Assembly (NCBI GenBank): GCA_036874045.1 | Contig: CM072336.1 | Span: forward strand, 8,522,501 to 8,586,500 | Length of the DNA: 64,000 nt | Source of the DNA: Cymodocea nodosa | Taxonomy: Eukaryota; Streptophyta; Magnoliopsida; Alismatales; Cymodoceaceae | Direction of reading: 5' to 3' | Shown: positions 11,313 through 22,698 of the stretch, piece by piece | Layout of the letters: each line of letters starts with the position of its first letter | Numbering within the stretch: position 1 is the first letter of the stretch | Made by a program: the position numbers and the translations under genes | Notes under the pieces: model-generated | The model's input: only the letters and a program-made list of their open reading frames with translations | Databases searched by the model: none | Told to the model about the DNA's origin: nothing

Positions 11313-12481
11313 AACAATGGATAGTTTTTCACACAATGATGCAAGCACACATTCTTTTCCTACGGAAAGTGAGAATGTAGGAAATTTTGATGATATATAT
11401 ATAGATGATATCAAATTTGATGATATTATTGATGACATAGACACTGAGTCTATGAATTTTGAAGATATTTCATTTGAAGAGGAATGTACAGATATTCTTC
11501 CTCTTACTATATCTCGAACAGAGACTTTTGAATTTTGGTACAGTTGCTTATACTACACTTTATATGTATGGTTATGTATGTTACAATATATCGTATACTT
11601 GTTGATAAATGTATATAATCAACAACATACACAGTTACAAATAAAATATGATACTACCAATGTCTCACATATACAAATTTCAGAAATACAGGATGATTCT
11701 ATTCCACAAACAGATATAGAACATTCTTTCATATAGAGACAGTTGTATAGATCACATATAGATATACAGGTTGTTGATATATAGATTGTTACAGAGACTG
11801 TTGCTACTAAAATATTTCTAGAAGAACAAATAGAAGAAATTCAGCAGATTATTGATACGACAATAACAGATATTTCAGACATTTATACTAGTTTTGATAG
11901 AAATTCCACCAGTTCTGAAAGATCTGACAATATAGATGCTGCTGATAATATTGAAACAAGTCCCAGATCAGAACATCATGACAGGAAAATACCTAATCCT
12001 AAACAGAGTTTAGATGCAAATACACTATTATGGTTCAAAAATAATTCCTGTTATGACAAATTTCAGACAAAAAACTTTTACAGTTTTATATTCAAGACCA
12101 GTTAAGTTTGAAGGGATGGCACACATACGTGAACTATTTGAATTTCAAGGCTTGTTGACTCTACTTCCACAACAGGCAGGCCATCTTGCTATACCCAAAC
12201 TTCTCAGTTGTTTTTACTCAAACTTAATAGTGGAAGAAGGTATTTCTGTTTCTAATATACAAGAAAATGACATATATTTAACTCCAAATTTGCTTCATCA
12301 GGTACTTGGTCTGAAAAATGGAGTTAAATTATCAGAAAGAAAACAGGTTTATCGATTGGGATGGGACATTACAAGTTTAGCCAAAGATCCAACTGCCAAC
12401 AAATCATTGACATTACTAAATGACTTAAATGGCCAAGCACGTTTTATTGCAAAAATATTGCATGCTACATTGTTTCAGAGG
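11313..12481 (+). pseudogene. Partial copy of an unrecognised element-borne ORF
   Basis: It starts with MDSFSHNDASTHSFP at 11317 and has, in order, an Asp-rich stretch, a hydrophobic segment of about 28 residues (around FWYSCLYYTLYVWLCM, about 11536-11625) that could span a membrane, a Ser/Thr/Asp-rich linker, and a folded-looking region with FEFQGLLTLLPQ, FYSNLIVEEG and LLHQVLGLKNG. The same order occurs on the minus strand at 17880-19060 in a longer copy. The FYSNL...VLGL pattern recalls the 'putative plant transposon protein' found beside plant Gypsy elements (hypothesis only). Both ends are abrupt, in Gypsy gag and in Gypsy integrase. It is broken. Confidence 0.6.
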
Positions 12482-13500
12482 TATAAAGATATACTTCTTG
12501 TCCTATTCCAAAGCTTTTAGGAATAATTTTTCTATCGTGCCAAAATTTAATTTTTTCTTTTTCTCTTACAGTCTTCGAATAAGCTTCATTTCTAAATTCT
12601 TCTAATTCAATTAATTGCATTTTCCTATTTTTAGTAGCTTAATTTAAATTAATGTTCAGAGTTTTTAATGCCCAATAAGCTTTATGTTCTATTTCAGCAG
12701 GTAAATGACAACTTTTTCCATATACTAGCCTAAAAGGTGACATACCTAAGCTCATTTTATAAGCAGTTCTATAAGCCCAAAGTGCATCTATCAATCTATT
12801 AGCCCAATCTGTTCTAGTAGGATTTACTACTTTTTCTAAGATTACTTTAATTTGTTTGTTTGCACTTTCTACTTGTCCACTTGTTTGCGGATGATATGAT
12901 GTTGTAATTTTGTGGTTTACTCCATATTTCTTCATTAATGCTTCAAAACTTCTGTTACAGAAATGAGTTCCTCTATCACTGATAATAGCTTTAGGTATTT
13001 CAAATCTAACAAATATATTTGTTCTTATAAATTGTATTACCACTTTGTTATCATTAGTTTTTGTAGGAATAGCTTCTATCCATTTAGATACATAATCCAC
13101 CCCCAACAATATGTAATTAAATTGATTAGACATAGGAAATGAACCCATAAAATCTATTCCCCACACATCAAAGATTTCAACCTCAACAATAGGATTAAGA
13201 GGCATCATATTCCTCTTTAATATTCTTCCTATTTGTTGACATCTTAAACAACTTAAGCAATATTTATGACCATCTTTGAATAGTGTTGGTCAATAAAACC
13301 CACATTGCATAATTTTTGCAGTAGTTTTCCCTGAACCAAAATGCCCTCCACAAGCATGGTCATGATAGAAAGACAATATGCTTGGATATTCAGTTTTTGG
13401 AACACACCTCCTTAAAACAAGATCAGGACATTTCTTAAATAAGTATGGGTCTTCCCAATAGTAATATTTTACTCTTGAGAAAAATAATTTCTTATCCTGT
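12482..13500 (-). pseudogene. Gypsy-1 integrase fossil
   Basis: The central part (13208-12639) reads through the integrase core: [10 protein letters not shown] at the start, a DRGTHFCN motif, HPQTSGQVE around the catalytic Glu, and AYRTAYKM followed by [11 protein letters not shown], typical of plant Gypsy integrases. The N-terminal zinc region lies at about 13440-13210. The C-terminal stretch with HDRK lies near 12540 and breaks off at 12482. Confidence 0.85.
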
Positions 13501-13535
13501 CTATTCCAATCCTTAGGTGTTAAACCAGTAACTAA

Positions 13536-15688
13536 CTAATTAACTATGTCTACATACCAAGGCAATGTGTTGATGGTCATTAATTGTTCATCAAGAAAAT
13601 TATCCTTAATTTCAATATTTGATTTTTCTATTTGTAATCTTGATAAATGATCTGCTACTACATTCTCACAACCTTTTTTATCTTTAATTTCTAGATCAAA
13701 TTCTTGCAATAATAATATCCATCGTATCAATCTAGGTTTAGTTTCTTTTTTCTTTATTAGATGTTTTAGAGCTGAATGATCCGTGTATACTATTACTTTA
13801 GCTCCAATCAGATACGATCTAAACTTTTCTAAAGCAAACACAACAGCTAATAATTCTTTCTCAGTAGTTGTGTAATTAACTTGAGCATCATTTAAGGTTT
13901 TGCTTGCATAATGAATCACTCTAAGAGATTTTTCTATGTTTTGTCCTAACACTACTCCTACAGCAAAATCAGAAGCATCGCACATTAACTCAAATGGATA
14001 GTTCCAATCAGGTGCTTGAATTATAGGAGTTGAAATTAAGCTAGTCTTAAGTCTAAAAAATGCTTCCTTGCAATTTTTATCAAAGTTAAATGGAACATAT
14101 TTTAATAGATTAGTTAAAGGTCTAGCTATCTTGCTAAAGTCTTTAATAAATCTTCTATACAAACCAGCATGTCCTACAAATGATCTAATATCTTTTATTG
14201 ATTTAGGTTCTAATAGGTTAGAAATTACTTCTATTTTAGCTTTATCTACTTCCAACCTCTTTTTAGAAACAACATGCCTTAAGACTATTCCTTGTTTAAC
14301 CATGAAGTGACATTTTTCCCAATTTAAAACCAGATTTTTTTCCACACAACGTTTTAATATTTGGTCTAAATTGCTTAAACACACTTCATATGAGTTGCCA
14401 TAGTAAAATCATCCATACATATTTCTAAAAAATCTTCAGTCATTCCAGTAAATATGCCCTGCACACACCTTTGAAAGGTAGCTGGCTCATTGCATAATCT
14501 GAATGGCATTCTTTTAAAAGCATAAGTTTCATTAGGATAGGTGAAAGTTGTTTTCTCTTGATCCTCTAATGCTACTGGAATTTGATTATACCCTGAATAC
14601 CTATCTAGGAAACAAAAATATTTTTGCCCTGCTAATCTTTCCAACATTTGATCTATAAAAGGTAAGGAAAAATGATCTTTCCTAGTCACAGCATTCAGCT
14701 TCCTATAGTCTATACATACTCTCCAACCTGATTGAATTCTAGTAGTTATCAAGTCTTGACTTTCATTCCTAATAACTGTTAATCCTGATTTCTTGGGAAC
14801 TACATGGATTGGACTAACCCACGAGCTAACATAAATCAGATAAATTATATCATTATCTAACCATTTAACTATTTCCTTCCTGACTACTTCTTTAAGGTTT
14901 GGATTTAATCTCCTCTCAAGAATTCTAATAGGTTTAGCATTCTCTTCTAAATATATGTGGTGACAGCATAAAGTTGAACTTAACCATTTTATATTAGTCA
15001 TGGTCCATCCTATTGCTTCTTTATAACTTTTTACTACATCTTTTAATTTAGCTATTTGATCCTCTTTTAAATCTGAAGCAATAATGATTGGACAAGTTCG
15101 TTTATCTTCCAGAAATATATAGGTTAATTCAGGAGGTAAAGGTTTTAAGTCTAAATGCTGCCCATTAGAAGCTAGAGCTCCTAATTGAACATCATCATTT
15201 TTTAAATTAATTTCTTCCCGATCTCCTTCTATATTTATGCTTTCACTTTCTTTTAAAATTTCAGAATTGATTTGCCTATTTAATTCTTCTTGAATCACAT
15301 CATCTAACATATCTCCTTCATCCTCTAAAACGTCTATGGTATGTAAGGATATTTCTAACTCCTCAAACCTTTCTGGTTTAAAAATATTTAATTGAGTATC
15401 CTCATTACCATATGCTAACTTCATTACTCTAGTTTTACAATTTATAACAGCCCCTGATGTTGCTAAAAATGGCCTCCCCAAAATTAAAGATGTATCACTA
15501 TTTTTATGCTTAATTTGTTGGGAATCCAAAATTACAATATCAATAGGATATATAAAATTTTTGATTTTAATTAAGACATCCTCTATTTTTCCTCTAGGGT
15601 ATCTTATACTTCTATCAGCTAATTGAATAACCGTACTAGTAGGAATTAAGCCTTCTAATCCTAAGGATGCAAATATATCACTTGGCAT
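13536..15688 (-). pseudogene. Gypsy-1 protease, reverse transcriptase and RNase H fossil
   Basis: The protease tail has LILGRPFLATSGAVIN (about 15460-15500), which is the retropepsin C-terminal motif. The RT has SPIHVVPKKSG, WRVCIDYRKLNAVTRKDHF and FCFLDRYSGYNQI, then the catalytic-site region near DDFTMATH (about 14400). The RNase H has [34 protein letters not shown] and [11 protein letters not shown], and ends in VADHLSRL. Gypsy-2 (25112-26186) matches the protease and RT part. Confidence 0.9.
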
Positions 15689-15906
15689 AACATTTATAAC
15701 TGCACCTAAGTCTATTAAGGTTTTTTCTAGAATGGTATTTCCTATGGTGCATGATATAACAGGGATTCCAGGATCAGATAACTTTTAGGAATTTGTGGCA
15801 GAAATAGGGAACTACTTTGCTCAGCTAAAAAGACCTTACTAAGAACTTTTCGCTCTCTTTTCTTAGTACACCAATCCTTAAGAAATTTAGCACAAGGTGG
15901 CATTTT

Positions 15907-16632
15907 CTACAATAGATCTAACAAAGGAATGTTAACTTGTACTTTTTCAAAAATTTCTCTGATTTTTTCTTGTTTTTTAGGAATTGTTTGTTGTAATCTT
16001 TCAGGACAGGGTGCTAAAGATTTTGATTTCAAATACTCTTTTTCTTTCAGTTGATTTGTTTGATCATTTTTAGCTTCATTCGCAGATTCAGATTGTTCTT
16101 CAATGATTTCTAGATTTTCAGCTATTACATTTTCATTATCATTTTGATTTTTACTCTTATCCACCTTCATATCATTTTCATTTTGAGTTCTTGGTGGTAT
16201 AACATTATAATTTTCATTGTCCTGTTGCATAACTTGTATTTTCATTACATTTTCGTCTAATGCTTTTAATTTTGTTTCCAAATCATCTAATTTCATTGCA
16301 TTCAATTTTTGATCAATTTCCTTTATGTTTTTTTCAGTTTCGTAAATTATATCCTGTTTAGGTTCTGAATATGCTTCCTTATAGTTTAATTGGTTGAATT
16401 CTTGTTGTTGACACATAAAGTATTCTAGTTTGTCTAGATTTTACTCTATACTATGCTCCAGTCTGTCATAGCTATCCCAAACTTCAGTGTCTCTCATCAT
16501 ATTACACATTCTATACTTACCATCAGTTGGGTAAACTATAGGATTCTCATACTCGGCTCTATTATATTGAAGATAATTCATTTGTTGTTCATGGGATCTA
16601 ACCATCTGTAATCATAAGCATATGCCATATTC
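15907..16632 (-). pseudogene. Gypsy-1 gag fossil
   Basis: The reading starts at MAYAYDYRWLDP (16632), about 80 bases after the primer site. The open part at 16416-15907 is rich in Glu, Asn, Gln and Lys and ends in PERLQQTIPKKQEKI, the gag/protease border seen again in Gypsy-2. No zinc knuckle is visible. It is much shorter than a full plant Gypsy gag and is broken; most of the middle seems to be missing. Confidence 0.65.
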
Positions 16633-16713
16633 TCAATTACAGAAGAAAACACACAACTTTGGCTATTAAAACGAAACAGCTCTAACAGTTGCTTATATCT
16701 ATTCAATTCAATT

Positions 16714-16730
16714 CCCCGGCAACGGCGCCA
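16714..16730 (-). promoter_or_regulatory. Gypsy-1 primer-binding site (tRNA-Asp type)
   Basis: The minus strand reads TGGCGCCGTTGCCGGGG, seven bases after the LTR end. This is the known primer site complementary to plant tRNA-Asp, used by Athila/Tat-type elements. The equivalent site of Gypsy-2 is at 27348-27364, with changes. Confidence 0.85.
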
Positions 16731-16737
16731 TAAAACT

Positions 16738-16772
16738 TGTTTGGGTTTTCCTAGCACTACACTAGAAAAACA
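16738..16772 (-). repeat. End of the Gypsy-1 5' LTR
   Basis: The plus strand reads TGTTTGGGTTTTCC then ACTACACTAGAAAAAC, matching the start of the solo LTR at 8644. After 35 bases the match stops and the F-box ORF begins. The rest of an LTR of this family is only met again at about 20000-20815. Confidence 0.7.
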
Positions 16773-16773
16773 A

Positions 16774-17271
16774 ATGGAATTGATGCAATTACCATTGGAT
16801 GCACTAAGGGAAGTATTGAGTAACTTGTCAGCCAAAGATTTGTGTAGGTTGTGTTGTGTATCAAAGGAAATTAAAAATTGTATTGAAGAAAAATATTGTC
16901 AGGGACTACAAGCTGCAAAAATAACTAAGATTAGAGATGGATTCATATGGAGGTCATTTAATCATAGTTCAATTAATCATGAATATTTGGCTATGGAAGA
17001 AACTACTAGAATTCCACCCAATGCATTAGAAGGAATAAATCATATTATGGGGATAGATGAAGGAATAATCATATACAAGACGAGACCAATGTATGCAAGT
17101 TTATTATTACCTAATATTTTGATAAGAAATCCTATAACAGGAGAAGAATGGAATATAAGAAGACCTAATAGATTTGAAGTACCAACTGTAAATTGTGGGT
17201 CAACTTTAATATTTTCTGATAAAAATTCTGCAATTCCTGAAAAATTATATTATTGGAGACAATTTACATAA
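16774..17271 (+). CDS. Small F-box protein ORF inside LTR sequence
   Basis: It is an open frame of 165 residues starting MELMQLPLDALREVLSNL. Residues 5-45 fit the F-box consensus: LP at the start, L-x-x-V-L-x-x-L, then KDLCRLCCVSKE and a closing I/E helix. F-boxes bind SKP1 in SCF ubiquitin ligases, where the rest of the protein picks the substrate. The C-terminal part holds G-I-I-I-Y-K and ILIRNPITGEEW, like the start of a plant F-box-associated domain, then stops. Plant F-box proteins of this class are usually 350-400 residues, so this is a short form. An upstream in-frame start at 16741 lies within LTR sequence; I prefer 16774. It meets the minus-strand unknown ORF tail to tail. It may be a captured host gene fragment, and expression is unknown. 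Confidence 0.55.
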   Translation: MELMQLPLDALREVLSNLSAKDLCRLCCVSKEIKNCIEEKYCQGLQAAKITKIRDGFIWRSFNHSSINHEYLAMEETTRIPPNALEGINHIMGIDEGIIIYKTRPMYASLLLPNILIRNPITGEEWNIRRPNRFEVPTVNCGSTLIFSDKNSAIPEKLYYWRQFT

Positions 17272-17440
17272 TGCGATTTCTTTATATAAATAATTTTTGG
17301 TAACAAATTACAAGAAAGAAATCATGCAATACATAATTTTTATAATCACAAGCCTCATTGTCTTCAAAAAATATTGATCAGAGTATCTGAAATTTGCCTT
17401 GCAATTTTTGTACTTCCTCTGTTGATCTAATCAATTATTG
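17272..17440. other. Spacer between the F-box ORF and the unknown ORF
   Basis: A short AT-rich stretch with nothing recognised. It lies between two convergent ORFs. Confidence 0.4.
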
Positions 17441-19932
17441 CTTGATTTAAATCAAAATGTGAAACTTATGATGGTTGCTGAAAATATTCAGTATTTATGT
17501 CTGTATGTAAATCTGTATGTGTATCTGTATGTATACTTGTATTTGTATCTATATATTGTTGTTGTTCTGAAAACTGTGTCGATTGTTGCTATTGCTGTTG
17601 TGACTGAGTTTGCCAATCTTGTTGTGGTTGTTGCTGTTGAATTACAGGTGCATCTACTTCCTAGTCTTTCTGTAGTTCCTTTGTAGAGAAAGATCTTGAC
17701 TTTAATCTTTTCTGTACCCAATGTGTAATATCTGTTTGACTTGCCACAATTCTCAAAATCGTATCACCATAAAATAATTTACTCTACAAATTTAAGATAT
17801 GAGAAACAAAAATATCAAACCAGTTCACATGTATATGGTTAATTAATGCATAAGTAGCATAAAGACAGCATCTACCAACTTCTGCCTCATGACCAAACCT
17901 CTGAAAGAGTGAAGCATGCAGTATTTTTGCAATAAAACGTGCTTGGTCATTTAAATCATTTGGTCATTGGATTGTTGGCAGTCGGATCTTTGGTTAAACT
18001 TTTAATGTCTCATCCCAACTAATAAACCTATTTTCTTTCTGATAATTTAAATTCTTCATTTTTCAGACCAAGTACTTGATAATGTAATTCTAGAGTTAAA
18101 TATATGTTGTAGTTTTGTATATTGGAAATAGGAATACCTTCTTCCAGTGTTAAGTTTGAGTAAAAACAACTTACAAGTTCTGGTATAACAAGATGGCCTA
18201 GCTATTGTGGAAGTAGAGTCAACAAGCCTTGAAATTCAAACATTTCTCGTATATGTGCCATCCCTTCAAACTTAATTGGTCTTGAATAAAAAACTATAAA
18301 AGTTTTATATGTCTGAAATTTTTCATAATAGGAGTTATTTCTGAACCATAACAATGTATTTTCGTCTAAAGTCTGTTTAGGATTAGGTATTTTCCTATCA
18401 TGATGTTCAGATCTAGGACTAGTTTCAATATTATCAACAATATCTATATTTTCAGATCTTTCAAAACTAGTGGAATTTCTATTAAAGCCAGTATAAATGT
18501 CTGAAATATCTGTTATTGTCGTATCAATAATCTGCTGAAATTCTTCTATTTGATCTTCTTGAAACATATCAGTAGCAACAGTCTCTGTATTAATCTGTCT
18601 ATCAACAACATTTATCTCTATGATTGATCTATACAATAGTTGTCTCTATATGAAAGAATGTTCTATAATAGAGTCATTCTGTTTTTCTGAAATTTCTATA
18701 TTTGAGACATTGGCAGTGTTATATTCTATTTGTAACTGTGTAGTTTGTTGATTATATACATTTATCAACAAATATATTGTATACTGTAACAGACATAATC
18801 ACATTTATAAACTATAGTATAAGCAACTATACCAAAAATCAAAAGTCTCTATCTGAGATATAGTAAGAGGAAGAATATCTGTACATTCTTCTTCAGATGA
18901 AATATCTTCAAAATTCATAGACTTAGTGTCTATGTCATCAAAAATATCATCAAAATTGATATCATCTGTATATGTATCATTAAAATTTCCTACATGTTCT
19001 CTTTTCGTAGGAAAAGAATGTTGACTTGCAGCATGATGTGAAAAACTGTCCATTGTATTAAAAGAAACATTATGCACTAATGTGACATAATACCTTAGAG
19101 TGTATGCTTGTAATCCGATATTTGTCACATCTGTTGGGATTCCTGACACAAAAGTTTGTCCAGCTTCTACAATGGAACATAGTTTTCCATTTTTCAATGA
19201 TTCTTCTCTTTGCTGCAATATGCCTTGTACACCTACAATCAGTCCAAAATATTCTAATGTCTTCTTATTTTTTCGACTATATATCTGCAGTGTTTCTGGT
19301 TGTTTAGGAGGTTCTAAAGTTTTCTTAATTTCTCTTGTTAAATGCACTTGTAGTCTTGATGGTCCTTCACCATGATGCCTAGGTTGCAATAATGGAATAT
19401 AGAGTTTTAAGCTCTCAACCTTTGCCATTTTTAGTTGATAAACATTTTATCCTTCACTTCAAAAGCCCATTTTCCAAATGGTAGTTTTCTGTTCATCAAT
19501 AAATTATTGGATGTCGTCTAAAATAATCGGGGGAAAATAATGTTGAGAATACAAAGATTCTAATTCCTTGTTGGCATTTTCTATCATTGGTCCCCATTTC
19601 TTTCCATAATAAGTAATAGACTGTACTGATTTTTCAAGTACTTGTCTAGAACTTGTAACAACCACAGGGTTAGGTTGTAAAGTTCGTTTCCACATTTGTA
19701 ACGTGGAAAGTTCGGTTTGTTTTAGTTTAAACTATGTTTCAACATAATTTTGAATAAATTTCCAACAAAAATTTTTCTCATCTTGAATAGCTTTTCTAAT
19801 TTCATATAGTACTTCATTAGAAAAAGTATACCTTGAGTAGCTATCGTTGATTTCATTTTCTATCTTCTAAAGTTCCATCTCTCTTTTCAACACTTTTGTC
19901 ATTCTACCACACCCTCTTCTACGTCCTGACAT
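17440..19932 (-). pseudogene. Long copy of the unrecognised element-borne ORF
   Basis: On the minus strand it starts MSGRRRGCGRMTK at 19932. There follow a charged helical region, a region with YFGLIVGVQGILQQREESLK and a conserved-looking VEAGQTFVSGIPTDVT, then the part shared with 11313-12481 (MDSFSHHAAS, the Asp-rich stretch, FWYSCLYYSL, FEFQGLLTLLPQ). Beyond the shared part it has a Cys/Tyr/Asn-rich stretch (CCLYATYALINH, about 17870) and a Gln-rich tail (about 17630-17550) ending in a run that alternates Thr with Asp or His. I do not recognise the family. It is broken into several open pieces. An LTR-borne extra ORF, as known in Athila/Tat elements, is the best guess. Confidence 0.55.
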
Positions 19933-19999
19933 TGTCGATTAATCTTCGCTATTCACTATAGAACTTAGTGGAAGTAAATATTGTGAAACTAGGGTTTTA

Positions 20000-20815
20000 C
20001 TAAGGTAGAAACACGAAAGGTTGTCAGTAAAACATTTATAACTCTTCGAGTTTCTAAACAGATTCAATCATTGAAATCATAAATATAAGATCCATTACTA
20101 ATAAATAACTCAAATGCTTACAATAACTGTACGAGTTTTACAATCGACAAAAGCAGAATACTTAGTGTAACTGTTTGTGTAAAGAAAATAACTATGGGCT
20201 AAGTGAAAAGTGAGTAAACTCGAAGACTTATGATAACTATTCGAGTTTTGTGAGCAGTAAAGCACATAACTATATGACAAACTAGAATAGTTATTGTCAT
20301 AGTTTAAGTCTTTCAGAAAAATATAATAATATTAAGTTAACTATTCGAGTTTCTCAGATGGATATACGTAAAAGTCGAAGACTTAAGCATAACTGTTCGA
20401 GTTTCAACATGAGACATAATAAAGCAATGAAATTCAACACGTGCATAATTCTAATTTAAGGAGTTTAGATATTTTCAGATACTTATAAACCTAACTATCT
20501 AATGCTGAGATGCATTTCAGACAGTTACCAGATAACTTACTGAACATTCACTTAAGGTATGCATTTAGGCTTCAACACGTGTACTTCAGGAAATAATAAA
20601 ATATTCTTTTAATCATTTAAAACATAACTGTCTAGTATATACAATATAACCTTCCAAAATAACAGAAAATTTAGATACTTAAGAACTAAAAAGCCTATAT
20701 TTCACCGACAATTTAGAAATGTAGTTAATTAATGTTAATTTCCTGAAATTATGCAGATTCTTTCATTAAAGTATATAATAGTTCATAATGGTTGAATTAT
20801 TATATGAGAAATTGC
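20000..20815 (-). repeat. Gypsy LTR fragment with inverted-motif array
   Basis: The stretch 20440-20815 matches the 3' part of the solo LTR at 8644-10939 (about 10190-10870), in the same plus-strand direction, up to TTATATGAGAA. The stretch 20030-20430 has a related but changed motif array: AACTATTCGAGTTT and TTCGAGTTTC instead of TTTCGG/CCGAAA. The stretch just below 20000 may be the leader of the unknown ORF. Confidence 0.6.
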
Positions 20816-21110
20816 TCCCCCTACATAAATGTAGTCTAAAGAATCTATGACGTACTTAAAATGGGTTGCTAAGGCCCAATAGATTTGTCATTGAAAAGTC
20901 AAATAGCTAACTTAAGTTGGTTGCTAAGCCTTAAATAGATTTGAGTCTCTCTATTTTTTTAAAAAAAAAATTTAAATACAAAAATAAGAAGTAGATTTAA
21001 CAATTTAGACTTTCTAGCTTTTATCTTATTCAGTTTACAAAAGAAAATTCATAGAGATATACCTTCAGGAACTTAAAAGAAGTCAATAATGAGTACATGA
21101 ACTTAAGAAA
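20816..21110. other. Unassigned stretch at the left end of Copia-B
   Basis: It is AT-rich with a long A/T run near 20955-20970. Two similar short blocks (GGGTTGCTAAGGCCCAATAGATTTG and a relative about 60 bases on) form a short imperfect repeat. No gene is seen. Confidence 0.3.
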
Positions 21111-21259
21111 ATAAATACAGTACATTTATTTTCTTAGGTCCATCAGTGTTAGTCCTTAGCATATTAAACTTGTTGCCTCTTGGTAGCCATATATGAGTAG
21201 ATATTCTTTTAATGACAAAAACAGTTGTGTCATCTCAATAAGATCTAATTTTTCCACCA

Positions 21260-22640
21260 TAGTAAGGAGTTTCCTATGGTATAACATACCCTAAGCCAAA
21301 TTTACTTGTACCCATTCTTTGAGATCCTATGATTTTATTTAAGTTATTTTCACCTTTAGTGAACTTACATATAATGATTTTCAAATCAGTAATTTCAAAT
21401 AATAACTTTTTGTTTTCTTCTTTCAAATCAAAATTTTTACAACTATAGTTATCCATTTATTTTTCAATTCCCTATTATCAACTAAAGCTTTTTCTAATTC
21501 AGCAAAAGCATTCTCTAAACAAGAGTTCAGACTTTTAATTTCTTTCTTATAGTTTCTACATTTTACATATAAATTGTCTACTATACAAAGAAGACTATCT
21601 ACATCTAAATCATTATTTTCATTTTCTGAACAATAAGGAAATATAGAGCATACCTCTTGTGTAGCAAAGCACACATTTGTAGAGGCATCTTCCTCTAAGT
21701 TTGATGAGCTGCTAGATGAGCTGTTGTCATCCCATGTGGCTTTCAAGGCCATTTTCTTCTTATTCTTCTTCTTCCATTTTTGTTTGTCCTCGTACTGTTG
21801 CAAAAGGATAGTAGAGTTGAATGTGTCCTAATTTTTTGCACTTGTAGCATGTGGGGACTTTTGATCTTGAGAAGCTGGCTTTACCTCCTTGTCTCATGAT
21901 TTTTCTAAAATTTCTGGCCAACAGTAAAACTTCATCTTCATCCGAGCTTGGTTGGTCTTCTGTTGAGGGAAAAGCTAGTTCTTTCTTTTTCTCAGCCTTT
22001 CTTTCAGTAACTCCCTCTTCTTCTTTCCATTCCTTCATCTGAACTTCATGAGCAAGAAGATTTCCCAACAGATCTTCTACTAAATAGTTGTTTAGATCCT
22101 TTGAATCTTGTATAGAAGTAGACTTCTATTTCCATCCAACCATCTAGCTTCTTAAAATCTTCTGTACCTATTCACAATTAGAAAAATCCCTTCTAAGGCC
22201 TCTTAGTTCATTCACAATTTCAGTGAATCTTGAAAACATTTCAGTAATATTTTCTTTTTCAAGCATTTTGAATAATTCATATTTCCTTAACAAAATGCTG
22301 ATTTTGGTATCTTTCACTTGGCTGGTTCCTTCATATTTAATTTGAAGGGTCTTCCAAGTCTCATGAGAAGATTTACATGCAAATACTTTATTATACTGTT
22401 CACCAATTAGTGCACAGTAAATAGAATTTAGCCCATGAGCATCTATTTGGATGATTCTTTCATCTTCCTCAGTCTAGTCACTTTCATGACTGATTGGAAG
22501 TGATGTACCATATACAACTATTCTCTAGAGTTTTACATCTGTACTCTTGAGAAAACACTCCATCCTATTTTTCCAATAGTTATAATTGCTACCATCAAAG
22601 AGGGGAGTCGATGGATATTCTGTCCCTCTGTAGTGTGGAA
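21260..22640 (-). pseudogene. Copia-B gag fossil
   Basis: It carries a CCHC knuckle CYKCKKLGHIQ (about 21860-21825), a Lys-rich stretch, and the same coiled tail as Copia-A gag (VDSLLCIVDNLYVKCRNYKK). It reads in at least four open pieces. Confidence 0.75.
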
Positions 22641-22684
22641 AGTCATGATCTCAGATGGTTAAATCTATTAATGAGATCAACTTT

Positions 22685-22696
22685 GCTCTGATACCA
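22685..22696 (-). promoter_or_regulatory. Copia-B primer-binding site
   Basis: The minus strand reads TGGTATCAGAGC, two bases after the LTR end. It is identical to the Copia-A site. Confidence 0.8.
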
Positions 22697-22698
22697 AT

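Larger units (their letters stand above)
12482..16738 (-). mobile_element. Gypsy-1, Ty3/Gypsy LTR retrotransposon fossil
   Basis: Reading the minus strand from 16738 there is an LTR end, a primer site TGGCGCCGTTGCCGGGG (tRNA-Asp type), gag, protease, RT, RNase H and integrase. RT before integrase is diagnostic for Ty3/Gypsy. The primer type and the LTR end fit the Athila/Tat branch (inference). The element stops inside the integrase C-terminus at 12482, so the 3' end and 3' LTR are missing. The pol and gag frames are interrupted about half a dozen times. Confidence 0.9.

Noticed and set aside
17438-17721. Val/Tyr/Leu-rich plus frame and Thr/Arg/Tyr-rich minus frame
   Set aside because: Other frames of the low-complexity Gln-rich tail of the unknown ORF.
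19100-19375. Plus-strand frames of 91 and 67 residues
   Set aside because: Antisense shadows of the unknown ORF at 17440-19932.
17440-19932. Plant pararetrovirus (caulimovirid) movement protein
   Set aside because: The size and the folded-looking middle would allow it, but I see no clear movement-protein motif and no caulimovirid RT next to it. The nearby RTs are Ty3/Gypsy with integrase, which caulimovirids lack.
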